From: Dyella_A sp035685805
GTDB taxonomy: Bacteria > Pseudomonadota > Gammaproteobacteria > Xanthomonadales > Rhodanobacteraceae
Reading direction: 5' to 3'
Assembly: GCF_035685805.1 (NCBI RefSeq)
Contig: NZ_DASSAB010000057.1
Coordinates: 14,119 to 78,118, forward strand
Length of the DNA stretch: 64,000 nucleotides
Part shown: positions 39,984 through 49,387 of the stretch, in pieces
Numbering within the stretch: position 1 is the first letter of the stretch
How the letters are laid out: every line of letters begins with the position of its first letter
Position numbers and translations under genes: made by a program
The notes under the pieces: model-generated
Told to the model about the DNA's origin: nothing
The model's input: only the letters and a program-made list of their open reading frames with translations
The model's database searches: none

Positions 39984-40436
39984 TCATGACGAGCGTTCCG
40001 GGCCGGCCGGGCGCCGGTACTGCATGCGCTCGTCCACCTCGGACTGTTCGCGGCGGTCTTCCGCCTTGCGCGCCTGCTCGCGGTATCCACTGACCACGCT
40101 GTCGAGCGCTTTCTCGCGGGCGTGGGCGTCGCGCCACTGTGCGCGGGCGAGTTCGAGCTGGCGTTGCTGGCGCTGCACGTCAACGCGCTGCTGTTCGATG
40201 GCGCGGTCGATCCGCTCCACGAACTGCTGACGGTTGAGCAATGCGGTGACGCTCACGCCGCTGCCGGGACCACCGCCAGCGGCGTAGTCGGCGCGATAGC
40301 GTTTGAGCTCGCTCAGCTGCAGCTCGGCCTTGGCCAGTCGCTGCTGCTGCTCGGCCAGCTGCTGCATGGCGTCCTCGCGGCGCTTGTGCGCTTGGTCGAC
40401 GGCCGGCTGCAGGCGGTCCGCACGCGACGCACTCAT
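39984..40436 (-). CDS. fliJ: Flagellar export chaperone FliJ
   Basis: A 150-residue coiled-coil protein that activates the FliI ATPase and cycles export chaperones. Nearly the whole chain is charged helix (EDAMQQLAEQQQRLAKAE and later RQQRQLELARAQWRDA). ATG 40436 overlaps the fliI stop by 4 nt, which decides the start. A Gly-rich break (AAGGGPGSG) separates the two helices. Confidence 0.88.
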   Translation of the reverse strand: MSASRADRLQPAVDQAHKRREDAMQQLAEQQQRLAKAELQLSELKRYRADYAAGGGPGSGVSVTALLNRQQFVERIDRAIEQQRVDVQRQQRQLELARAQWRDAHAREKALDSVVSGYREQARKAEDRREQSEVDERMQYRRPAGPERSS

Positions 40437-41797
40437 GCCTCGCCGTCGCCGGTGAGGGTGCGCAGGGCCTCGATGCCCTTGGCCAGGGTCATCGGCTCGT
40501 CGACCTCCTGCTGCAGGAACGCACGCAGGCGCGGCCACATCACGATGGCGCGGTCCACCTGGGGATCGGAGCCCTTCTGGTAGGCGCCCACCGCGATCAG
40601 GTCGCGCTGCTGGCGGTACGCCGAATAGATCTGGCGGAACCGCTGCGCCGCCTGCATGTGCTCGCGCCGGGCCACTGCCGGCATCACGCGACTGATCGAT
40701 GCCTCGATGTCGATCGCGGGGTAGTGACCCGACTCGGCGAGGTCGCGCGACAGCACGATGTGGCCATCGAGGATCGCGCGCGCCGCATCGGCGATCGGAT
40801 CGTGGCGGTAGTCGTCGCCTTCGGTCAGCACGGTGTAGAACGCGGTGATCGAGCCGACGCCCTGCGCGTCGTTGCCAGCGCGCTCCACCAGCGCCGGCAG
40901 CATCGCGAACACCGACGGCGGATAGCCCTTGGTCGCTGGCGGTTCGCCGATGGCCAGTGCGATCTCGCGCTGCGCCTGGGCGTAGCGGGTGAGCGAATCC
41001 ATCAGCAGCAGCACGCGCAGGCCGCGGTCGCGAAACCATTCGGCAATGGCCGTGGCGTACTGCGCGCCGCGCAGGCGCTTGAGCGGCGGCGCATCGGCGG
41101 GCGCGGCCACGATCACCGCGCGGCGGCGACCTTCCTCGCCCAGCGTGTGCTCGACGAATTCCTTCACCTCGCGACCGCGTTCGCCGATCAGGCCGACGAC
41201 CACGACATCGGCGTCGGTGTATTTGGTCATCATGCCGAGCAGGGTCGACTTGCCCACGCCGGAGCCGGCAAACAGGCCGAGCCGCTGACCGCGTCCGACG
41301 GTAAGCAGCGCATTGATCGCGCGCACGCCGGTATCAAGCGGAGTGTCGATGGGCTTGCGCGCCATCGGGTTGATCGGCTCGCGCTTGAGCGCGGCCTGTT
41401 CGTCGGTTTCCAGCGCGCCGAGGCCATCGAGCGGAATGCCGTCGGCGCCGATCACCCGACCGAGCAGGCCGTTGCCTACCGGCAAGCCGCCGTTGCGCGA
41501 ACACGGGCGCACGCGCGCATTGGGCAGCACGCCGTGCATCTCCCCGACCGGCATCAGCAGCAGGCGCTCATCGGCAAAGCCGACCACTTCGGTATCCAGT
41601 TGCTCGCCGTCGGCGGCATCCACCAGGCAACGCGAACCCAGCGCCGCCTCGCAGCCCTCGGCCTCGAGCGTGAGGCCGACCACCCGGCGCAGCCGCCCTT
41701 CGACGGTGAGCGCCGGCACCAACTCGGCACGGCGCGCGCGACGCGCCAGCTGCTCGCGCCAGCGCGCGCCGCGCAGGTCCAGCGGCTCGGCGCTCAC
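40433..41797 (-). CDS. fliI: Flagellum-specific ATPase FliI
   Basis: A 454-residue F1-type ATPase of the flagellar export apparatus. Walker A is AGSGVGKST (about 177-185), Walker B VLLLMDSLTRYAQAQREI, and the catalytic GERGREVKEF is present. GTG 41797 overlaps the stop of the preceding unknown gene as GTGA, so start and coupling agree. It acts with FliH and FliJ at the export gate. Confidence 0.94.
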   Translation of the reverse strand: MSAEPLDLRGARWREQLARRARRAELVPALTVEGRLRRVVGLTLEAEGCEAALGSRCLVDAADGEQLDTEVVGFADERLLLMPVGEMHGVLPNARVRPCSRNGGLPVGNGLLGRVIGADGIPLDGLGALETDEQAALKREPINPMARKPIDTPLDTGVRAINALLTVGRGQRLGLFAGSGVGKSTLLGMMTKYTDADVVVVGLIGERGREVKEFVEHTLGEEGRRRAVIVAAPADAPPLKRLRGAQYATAIAEWFRDRGLRVLLLMDSLTRYAQAQREIALAIGEPPATKGYPPSVFAMLPALVERAGNDAQGVGSITAFYTVLTEGDDYRHDPIADAARAILDGHIVLSRDLAESGHYPAIDIEASISRVMPAVARREHMQAAQRFRQIYSAYRQQRDLIAVGAYQKGSDPQVDRAIVMWPRLRAFLQQEVDEPMTLAKGIEALRTLTGDGEA

Positions 41798-42237
41798 GGT
41801 GTCGCGGTCCGTGCCGCCGGCTTGCGGCGCAGTCGGGTGGCAGAAAGATCGCGCAACCGGTGTACCCCCGCGGGACGGGGGGATCGCTTGGGCTGATGCG
41901 CGGCCTCGTCGAGGGAGGAAGACGGGACGGCCAGCTTCGCGGGGGCGCACCAGAGGCGCGAAAACGGAACGCCGCGACGCCAGCGGCGCAGCAGCGTGCG
42001 AAACGAAATCATCGGGCGGAACACCACCAGGCGCGCGCGCTCGGCGAGCCGCTGGTCGCGACACTGGCGCTGCTGCGCGCGGCAGCTCGTGCGTTCAAGC
42101 ACGTCGGTGGCGCGAGCCGGTGCGATCTCCAGCGGATCGACCGGCGCAGGGGCCTGCGTACGCTCCGCGCGGCGGCGCAATGCCAGCGGGTGGCTCTCGA
42201 ATGCGATGACGCGGGCCAGCGGCGAGGCGGCGCTCAT
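41794..42237 (-). CDS. Unknown basic protein coupled between fliH and fliI (147 aa)
   Basis: A frame of 147 codons whose ATG overlaps the fliH stop by 4 nt (ATGA) and whose stop overlaps the fliI GTG by 4 nt (GTGA). Such double coupling is unlikely for a chance frame. The product is strongly basic (many Arg, pI clearly high) with no signal, membrane helix or known motif; it begins MSAASPLARVIAFESHPLAL. Most fli operons have fliH directly before fliI. It could be a lineage-specific export accessory, or a frame merely used to carry ribosomes to fliI. Confidence 0.6.
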   Translation of the reverse strand: MSAASPLARVIAFESHPLALRRRAERTQAPAPVDPLEIAPARATDVLERTSCRAQQRQCRDQRLAERARLVVFRPMISFRTLLRRWRRGVPFSRLWCAPAKLAVPSSSLDEAAHQPKRSPRPAGVHRLRDLSATRLRRKPAARTATP

Positions 42238-42875
42238 GCGGTCACCTCCGCGGAACCGTCGTCTTCATCTGTCCCCAGCACCGCATCCACCACCGCAGCG
42301 AGGCGGGTGTCGACACGGCCATCCAGACGCGAACGCTCGCTCTCCAGCAGGCAGTCGCCGCGCGACAGGGCGGGATCGGGCAGCAGCTGCCAGTGCTCCT
42401 CGCTGACTGCCAGCTCGCGCAGCAGCGCCAGGTCGTCGGGGTGCAGGCGCACGCGCAACTCCCGGGTGGCCGCCGGCAACGCGCGGGCTGCCTGCTGCAC
42501 CGCCTGCACCACCCGCTGGGGGGCGAGCGCGAGCTCGTGCGCCACCACGCGCCGGGCGATCACGGTAGCCAGACGTGCCAGCTCCTGCTCGGTGGCGTCG
42601 TCGAGCGTGGCCAGCGGGCGCGCGGCCGCGTTCAACAGGGCCTCCATCCGGGCGGCGAGCGCGCGGCGCTCACGCTCGGCTGCGGCCAGCCCCTCGGCAT
42701 GGCCGGCGGCAAAACCCTCGTCACGCGCCTGCTGCTCCAGCGCTTCGAGCTCGAACACCGTCGGCGGCGGCGGCAGCTCGCTGGCCGGCGCGGCCTGGGC
42801 ACGTACGCCGCCCACGGCAGGCAGTTCCCACCGCTCGGCGCCGTCGAATGAATCGCGGATGATCTGCGCGGCCAT
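42234..42875 (-). CDS. fliH: Flagellar assembly protein FliH
   Basis: A 213-residue regulator of FliI. It has a Pro-rich N-terminal part, a central helix with the glycine-repeat-like AAGHAEGLAAAERE, and a C-terminal domain LRVRLHPDDLALLRELA and GDCLLESERSRLDGRVDTRLAAV typical of FliH/YscL. ATG 42875 overlaps the fliG stop by 1 nt. Cytoplasmic, membrane-associated through the export gate. Confidence 0.92.
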   Translation of the reverse strand: MAAQIIRDSFDGAERWELPAVGGVRAQAAPASELPPPPTVFELEALEQQARDEGFAAGHAEGLAAAERERRALAARMEALLNAAARPLATLDDATEQELARLATVIARRVVAHELALAPQRVVQAVQQAARALPAATRELRVRLHPDDLALLRELAVSEEHWQLLPDPALSRGDCLLESERSRLDGRVDTRLAAVVDAVLGTDEDDGSAEVTA

Positions 42876-43882
42876 CAGACGAAGTCATCGCCGCCAGAGG
42901 AAAGATTGAGCTGGCCTGCATCGGCCAGCCGGCGCGCGATCATCAGCACCTCCTTCTGTGCTGCGTCCACTTCGCTCACGCGTACCGGACCGGACACCTC
43001 CAGGTCGTCGCGAAGCATGTCGGCGGCGCGCTTGGACATGTTGGCGAAGATCTTTTCGCGCATGGCAGGCTCCGCACCCTTCAGCGCCACCGTCAGGCGG
43101 GCCGACGGCACTTCGCGCAGCAGCGTCTGCATGCCGCGATCGTCCAGCTCGGCCAGGTCGTCGAACACGAACATCAACTCTTCGATGCGCCCGCCGAGCG
43201 TGGCGTCGTGCGAACGGATCGCGCTCATCAGCTCGGCTTCGCGACTGGTTTCCATCGCATTGAGGATGTCGGCGGCGGCTTTCAGGCCGCCCACGCTGGC
43301 GGACTTGAGCTTGCTGGAGTTGCCGGAGAACTGGCGCTCCATGATTTCATCCAGCTCGTTCAGTGCATGCGGCTGCACGCCGTCCAGCGTGGCGATGCGC
43401 ATGACCGCGTCCGAACGCACGCGCGGCGGCAGGTAGCCGAGCACTTCGGCGGCCTGGTCGGGGTCCAGGTGCGCCAGCACCAGCGCGATGATCTGCGGGT
43501 GCTCCAGGTTGATCAGCTCCGCGATGGCGCGGCTTTCCATCCACTTGAGCGACTCCAGCCCCTTGCTGGAGCGACCCAGCAGGATGCGGTCGATCAGCCC
43601 GCCGGCCTTGCTCTCGCCCAGCGCGTTGGTGAGGATCTTGCGGATGTAGTCCTCGGTGCCGACGCCGATGGCGGTTTGCTGGCCGACATCTTCGTTGAGG
43701 CGGTTGAGCACCGTTTCCACTTCGCCGCGCGACACGCTGGTGAGCCCGGCCATGGCCGAACCGACTGCCTGCACGTCGCGGGCGGAGAGGTGCTTGAGCA
43801 CCTCGGCGGCGTCCTGCTCGCCGAGCGTCAGCAACAGGATGGCGGCCTGGCGGGCGCCTTCGCTTACCGTCTGCTCAGCCAT
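42875..43882 (-). CDS. fliG: Flagellar motor switch protein FliG
   Basis: A 335-residue rotor protein. N-domain binds FliF, the middle domain carries EHPQ-like LEHPQIIALVLAHLDPDQAAEVL, and the C-terminal torque domain has FVFDDLAELDDRGMQTLLREV with the charged residues that face MotA. Length is typical. It overlaps fliF by 8 nt. Confidence 0.96.
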   Translation of the reverse strand: MAEQTVSEGARQAAILLLTLGEQDAAEVLKHLSARDVQAVGSAMAGLTSVSRGEVETVLNRLNEDVGQQTAIGVGTEDYIRKILTNALGESKAGGLIDRILLGRSSKGLESLKWMESRAIAELINLEHPQIIALVLAHLDPDQAAEVLGYLPPRVRSDAVMRIATLDGVQPHALNELDEIMERQFSGNSSKLKSASVGGLKAAADILNAMETSREAELMSAIRSHDATLGGRIEELMFVFDDLAELDDRGMQTLLREVPSARLTVALKGAEPAMREKIFANMSKRAADMLRDDLEVSGPVRVSEVDAAQKEVLMIARRLADAGQLNLSSGGDDFV

Positions 43883-45587
43883 TGTCGCCCACCCAGCTGC
43901 GCACGACCTGCGCCACCTGCTTGGGGTTCTCGCTTACCAACCGCCTCGCCATGTTGATCTTCTGCTCGTAGGCCATTGCCTGCCCGATGCGGGCAGGCTC
44001 GTCCTCAGGGATATCGTCCACGCGCACCGAAACTTTCGGCATCGGCGACGGCAGCGCTGCGGCCGCCGCCGTGGCCGGGCGGGCCGGGCCACGCGACAGC
44101 CCCTTGAGCAGCGGACGCAGCAGGCCGAATGCCACCAGCAGTGCCACCAGGATGCCGGCGCCCTGCTTGATCAGGTCGAGCATCCCCGGACGCTGCCAGA
44201 ACGGCATCGCCGGAAGCGCGTCGTCGCTGGCCGTCTCGCGATGGAACGCCTGGTTGACCACGCTCACGGTGTCGCCGCGCGCGGCGTTGAAGCCGACCGC
44301 GTTCTTGGCCAGGTCGGTCAGGTGCTCGAGCTCCTGCGCGGTGAACGGCACGTTCTTGACGTCCTTGCCGCTGCCGCTGACCTTGTCGTCCACCACCACT
44401 GCCACGCTCAGCCGGGCGAGCCGGCCGGCGGGATCGCTGACGTGGCTGATGGTGCGGTCGAGCTCGTAGTTGCGGGTGGCGCTGGAGTTGGATTCGGTGG
44501 GCGTGACCGCAGCCGCCGTGGTGGCGTTGCTGCCGGTCGCGCCGGCGGCTTTGCCGGGGCCGCCCTGCGGGTTGGCCGCGGTCGGCTGGCTGACGGTGTT
44601 CGGCGGCTGGTTGCTCAGTGCGCCCGGCACCGCGCCACTGGCGCTGCCGTCGCTGCGCTGCTCCGACGCCGTCTGCTCGCTGCGCAGCGCCGGGTGGTCG
44701 TGATCGTAGGTTTCGGTCGCCTTCTCGGTCTGGCTGAAGTCCAGGTCGGCATAGACTTGGGCGCGCACCTTGCCGGCGCCGACCAGCGGCGTGAGCAGCT
44801 CCTCGATGCGCTGGGCATAGGTGTTCTCGATGCGCGTGGCCAGGCGCAGGCGCGTGTCGCCCACCGCCGCGGCGCTGTCCGGTGCGTCGCCGGTGAGCAG
44901 CTGACCCTGCTGGTCGACCACCGACACCTGACCCGGATCGAGCTCGGGCACGCTGGAGGACACCAGATGCACGATCGCCGCCACCTGGCTGGCGTCGAGC
45001 TGGCGGCCGGGGAACATCGACACCAGCACCGAAGCGCTGGCCTGGCGGTTGTCTCGGATGAACGCCGAGGGCTTGGGCAGCGCCAGGTGCACGCGCGCCG
45101 ACTTCACCGACTGCAGGCCGCCAATGGTGCTGCCGAGGTCGTTTTCCAGCATCTGCTGGTAGCGCGTGCGCTCGGCCATGTCGCTCATGCCGAACGGCGA
45201 GTCGGCCGCCGGCATCGCGGTGCTGTTGGCACTGCCCTGCGGCAGGCCCTGCCCCGCCAGGCGCAGGCGGATCGCGGCCAGGTCGCCCTGCGGCGCCATG
45301 ATGGTGGTGCCGTCACCGGCCAGCGTGTACGGGGTGTTGCTCGCCTGCAACGCCTGGGTAATGGCGGCGGCGTCTTTCTGGTCCAGCCCCGCATACAGCA
45401 TGCCGAAGCTGGGACCACGCGACCAAAGCACCACCGCCACGCCCATCGCCACCGCGAGCGCCACGCCCACCAGCAGCATCAGCTGGCGCGAGGCGGGACT
45501 GCGGGCGATGTCGCGCAGGTCGAGGCGCGCGGCGGGATGTTCGCCGTCGACCTTCGGTTCCGTGGTGCTCATGCCGCCGTCTGCCAT
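43875..45587 (-). CDS. fliF: Flagellar MS-ring protein FliF
   Basis: A 570-residue inner-membrane ring protein with two membrane segments (about 33-52 and 445-465) flanking a large periplasmic region. Seen: ARLDLRDIARSPASRQ, LYAGLDQKDAAAITQAL and RVHLALPKPSAFIRDNRQASASVLV of the secretin-like ring motifs. The C-terminal tail MAYEQKINMARRLVSENPKQVAQVVRSWV binds FliG. An alternative ATG lies at 45572. Follows fliE by about 40 nt. Confidence 0.95.
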   Translation of the reverse strand: MADGGMSTTEPKVDGEHPAARLDLRDIARSPASRQLMLLVGVALAVAMGVAVVLWSRGPSFGMLYAGLDQKDAAAITQALQASNTPYTLAGDGTTIMAPQGDLAAIRLRLAGQGLPQGSANSTAMPAADSPFGMSDMAERTRYQQMLENDLGSTIGGLQSVKSARVHLALPKPSAFIRDNRQASASVLVSMFPGRQLDASQVAAIVHLVSSSVPELDPGQVSVVDQQGQLLTGDAPDSAAAVGDTRLRLATRIENTYAQRIEELLTPLVGAGKVRAQVYADLDFSQTEKATETYDHDHPALRSEQTASEQRSDGSASGAVPGALSNQPPNTVSQPTAANPQGGPGKAAGATGSNATTAAAVTPTESNSSATRNYELDRTISHVSDPAGRLARLSVAVVVDDKVSGSGKDVKNVPFTAQELEHLTDLAKNAVGFNAARGDTVSVVNQAFHRETASDDALPAMPFWQRPGMLDLIKQGAGILVALLVAFGLLRPLLKGLSRGPARPATAAAAALPSPMPKVSVRVDDIPEDEPARIGQAMAYEQKINMARRLVSENPKQVAQVVRSWVGDNG

Positions 45588-45628
45588 GGGGAGTGCTCGT
45601 TATCGGTGCGTGCGAAGAAAGGCGGTCG

Positions 45629-45973
45629 TCAGACCGGCATGTTCATGATGTCTTTGTAGGCATCGACGAGCTTGTTGCGCACCTGGGTCATCGCGTTGAG
45701 CGAGAGGTCGGCCTTCTGGATCGCCACCATCGTGCGACCGAGATCGGCGCCCTTGTCCCCGCGCTCGAACGCCGCCGCCATGCGACCGGCGTCGGCCTGG
45801 TTGTCGCCGACGGCCGCGATGGACTGCTTGAGCAGCGAACCGAAGTCGCTGCGCCCGGCCGCCGGCACCGCCGAGGGCGCCGCGGTGGACGAGAACGCCA
45901 CATCGGGCGTACGCACCTGGGCGGACATCTGGCGCATCTGGGTGAGCAGGCTGTTGACGTCGATCGAGGTCAT
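45629..45973 (-). CDS. fliE: Flagellar hook-basal body protein FliE
   Basis: A 114-residue junction protein between MS ring and rod. The C-terminal block KADLSLNAMTQVRNKLVDAYKDIMNMPV is diagnostic. First gene of fliEFGH-x-IJK, 41-55 nt behind a sigma-54 promoter. Length is typical; secreted without signal peptide through the flagellar gate. Confidence 0.95.
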   Translation of the reverse strand: MTSIDVNSLLTQMRQMSAQVRTPDVAFSSTAAPSAVPAAGRSDFGSLLKQSIAAVGDNQADAGRMAAAFERGDKGADLGRTMVAIQKADLSLNAMTQVRNKLVDAYKDIMNMPV

Positions 45974-46013
45974 GACGGTTTTCCAACGCGTGACGGGTTT
46001 ACGTGGATGTGCA

Positions 46014-46028
46014 GCAAGAGCTGTGCCA
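46014..46028 (-). promoter_or_regulatory. fliE: Sigma-54 promoter of the fliE operon
   Basis: On the minus strand TGGCAC-AGCTC-TTGC, a perfect match to TGGCAC-N5-TTGC, ending 41 nt upstream of the fliE ATG. Activation by the adjacent FleQ is expected. Confidence 0.9.
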
Positions 46029-46035
46029 TGTGCGG

Positions 46036-46205
46036 GCGGGGAACCGGGAACAGGGAACGGAGCGGTTGCAGCGACTGGAGGGACTGTCAGGGAGAGGACG
46101 AGCGAGCGGCTGAGGCGTTGGGAAAGAGAAACCGACGCGGGCGGTGGGCAAGCCGATCACTGCACGCCGACGCGATTCCGATGTTCCCCGTTCCCCGTGC
46201 CCCGC
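46036..46205. repeat. MITE-like element bounded by 23-bp GGGAAC-rich inverted repeats
   Basis: The left arm at 46036-46058 (starting GCGGGGAACCGGGAAC) and the right arm at 46183-46205 are inverted and agree at 20 of 23 positions. The 124-bp interior has no gene. It lies between the fliE promoter and the fleQ stop. A third, solo copy lies in amtB. It is not a known insertion sequence and encodes no transposase. Confidence 0.65.
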
Positions 46206-46207
46206 CT

Positions 46208-47614
<1,407 letters not shown>

Positions 47615-48027
47615 CGTGCAACGCCTCTTTATGACTCGATCGATGTGGCGGCATGGAAATGGGGGAGCCGCCCGTAAGGACCGCGACGGTTTATCGCCGG
47701 TCCACGTCGAGAGAGGGAGCAAGAAGAAGGCCAATGCCAAAGCGCTGGCGCCATGTAAACGTCGCGTGAACCGCCGCTCTGCGTCACCTCGCGTGAAGGT
47801 CGTGCGTGCGGAATCTCCGATCGGCGTGTAAGTGCTTGCGTGAAGACGGTTTCACGTACGTGATGAGCCTTCGAAGGAGTGACCAGACAGGGCACGTCGG
47901 GATCTTGGCTCGCCAAAAAAATTTCGCAATCACCCCAAAAAATGTGATTCCGAGCACGCTTTTAACGGGGCGCGATGAAACCGTTTACGTGAAACCCATC
48001 ACTTTGTGTCACTTCGCGTCCAGACGC
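47615..48027. promoter_or_regulatory. fleQ upstream region with repeated CGTGAA/TTCACG motifs
   Basis: About 410 bases. GCGTGAA or its complement recurs at least six times; TCACGTACGTGA at 47852-47863 is a perfect 12-bp palindrome, and GTTTCACGT near 47850 is mirrored by ACGTGAAAC near 47988. A TGTGA-N6-GCACG stretch near 47945 partly fits a CRP/Clp site. Local AT content is higher (47910-47960). This is likely the fleQ control region; the protein that binds is unknown. Confidence 0.5.
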
Positions 48028-48582
48028 TCACGTCAGGGACTGACGCGCCTCGGCAACTTTGCGCCTGTGAAGACGAAACACCAGGCGATCGAGTGCGGTC
48101 GTGGTCGCTTCGCTCATGCTTTCGAAGCCGACGAATGCCAAGCCATCCTCAAGCCGCCGCTGCACCCGCGCCGGCAACTCCAGCGGCAGGCTGGGGCAGC
48201 CGTCCAGGTGCACTCGCACCAGCAGCCGGTCGTCCGGCGGCAACAGCGCCGAGGGCAGCAGGGCACCAAGCGCATTGAAGCGCAGCCGCTGACGCGGCGG
48301 CAGGGTGTCGGCAGGTGTCAGCAGGCGGTTGACGATGTCCACCAGCGCGTTGAGCTTGGCGTCGAGCCGCCCCAGCTCCTGCAGCACCGGGTTGTCGTCA
48401 TCGGTGCTTTCGCTGCGGCGCTCCTCCAGCGCGGCGATGCTGGCCAGCGTGGCCAGGTTGCGCTCGGCCAGGCGTGCGAGGGCTGCGCGATCCATTGCCG
48501 GATCCAGCGCCTCCACCACCAGCCGCACCCGATCCTCCACGCAGACGCGTTCGGAGAAGGCCAGCCACAGGGCGTCGTTCAT
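48028..48582 (-). CDS. Atypical (tetrameric-type) PilZ domain protein
   Basis: A 184-residue cytoplasmic protein with a helical N-terminal half (LVDIVNRLL preceded by LQELGRLDAKLNAL, a likely oligomerisation coiled coil) and a C-terminal PilZ barrel: RQRLRFNALGALLPSALLPP, LPLELPARVQRR, then LDRLVFRLHRRKVAEAR. The classical RxxxR and DxSxxG c-di-GMP motifs are not evident, matching the atypical tPilZ group of Xanthomonas flagellar loci. Located after the fliT-like gene, it probably links second-messenger level to flagellar assembly. Confidence 0.8.
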   Translation of the reverse strand: MNDALWLAFSERVCVEDRVRLVVEALDPAMDRAALARLAERNLATLASIAALEERRSESTDDDNPVLQELGRLDAKLNALVDIVNRLLTPADTLPPRQRLRFNALGALLPSALLPPDDRLLVRVHLDGCPSLPLELPARVQRRLEDGLAFVGFESMSEATTTALDRLVFRLHRRKVAEARQSLT

Positions 48583-48642
48583 GGTTCGGTTCCTCGGCGC
48601 GGACCCTGCCCGGGCCCGCTGGCACGGTAGCAGCGGCCCCGC

Positions 48643-48945
48643 TCAGGCCGGATCGGCGGCATCGAGATAGGCGCTGACGGCGCGGTGGTTGGTGCGCTGT
48701 TGCGACAGCTCGCGGCTGACGCTGTCGCGCGCCCGCCCGGCCAGCTCCAGCAGTGCGCACTGGTCCAGCTGCAGCTGGCGCAAGGCCATCAGGCCGGCGC
48801 TGTTCAGCGGCGCCTTGCGCAGGCTGGCGTCGCAGGCGGCCTGGAGCACGCTTGCGCCTGGCCAGTCGCCGGCACGGGCAGCCACCAGCATCTGGCTACT
48901 GCTCGCCAGCGCCTGGCGCAACTCGTCGGGCAGCTCGTCGTGCAT
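48643..48945 (-). CDS. fliT: FliT-like flagellar chaperone
   Basis: A 100-residue all-helical protein in the fliD-fliS-fliT position. It begins MHDELPDELRQALASSSQML and has a Leu/Gln-rich helix LRQLQLDQCALLELAGRARD. Its ATG overlaps the fliS stop by 1 nt. Sequence conservation of FliT is low, so the name rests mainly on position and size; it would bind FliD before export. Confidence 0.65.
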   Translation of the reverse strand: MHDELPDELRQALASSSQMLVAARAGDWPGASVLQAACDASLRKAPLNSAGLMALRQLQLDQCALLELAGRARDSVSRELSQQRTNHRAVSAYLDAADPA

Positions 48946-49373
48946 TACGCGCCCTGCGCCTGCGCGGCAGCCTGCGCGAGGTAGGCGCTGCGAATGCCCA
49001 TCCAGCCCTCGCGCACGGGGGCCAGCAGGCGCGCGGCTTCGTCCAGCGCACCGACATCGTCGTGCAGCTGGGCAAACAGCAACCGGCGCGTCACGTATTC
49101 ATAGAGCGACTCGAGCCGCTGGCTGAAGGCGGGATCGACTTTGTGATCCAGGCTCTCGCGCAACTCGCCCACGATCGCCACGGCCCGGGCGATGCTGTCG
49201 CCCTTGGCCGAGGTGTTGCCATGAAGAAGGTGGCCGCGAGCCTGGGCAATGCGATCCATTGCGCCCTCCATCAGCATGCTGATGAGCTGGTGCGCGTCGG
49301 CGCTTTCCACGCCGCCGGCGGCGCGGTTCTGCTGGTAGAGGGCGCTGGCGTTGCGCATGGGTCCGTAGGTCAT
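48945..49373 (-). CDS. fliS: Flagellin export chaperone FliS
   Basis: A 142-residue four-helix bundle that holds flagellin before export. Seen: NASALYQQNRAAGGVESADAHQLISMLMEGAMDRIAQARG and, later, FSQRLESLYEYVTRRLLFAQLHDD, the canonical FliS helix pairs, quoted here as separate helices. GGAG lies 8 nt upstream of ATG 49373; ATG 49358 is an alternative. Lies 14 nt after fliD. Confidence 0.93.
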   Translation of the reverse strand: MTYGPMRNASALYQQNRAAGGVESADAHQLISMLMEGAMDRIAQARGHLLHGNTSAKGDSIARAVAIVGELRESLDHKVDPAFSQRLESLYEYVTRRLLFAQLHDDVGALDEAARLLAPVREGWMGIRSAYLAQAAAQAQGA

Positions 49374-49387
49374 GGGGCGCTCCGGAA

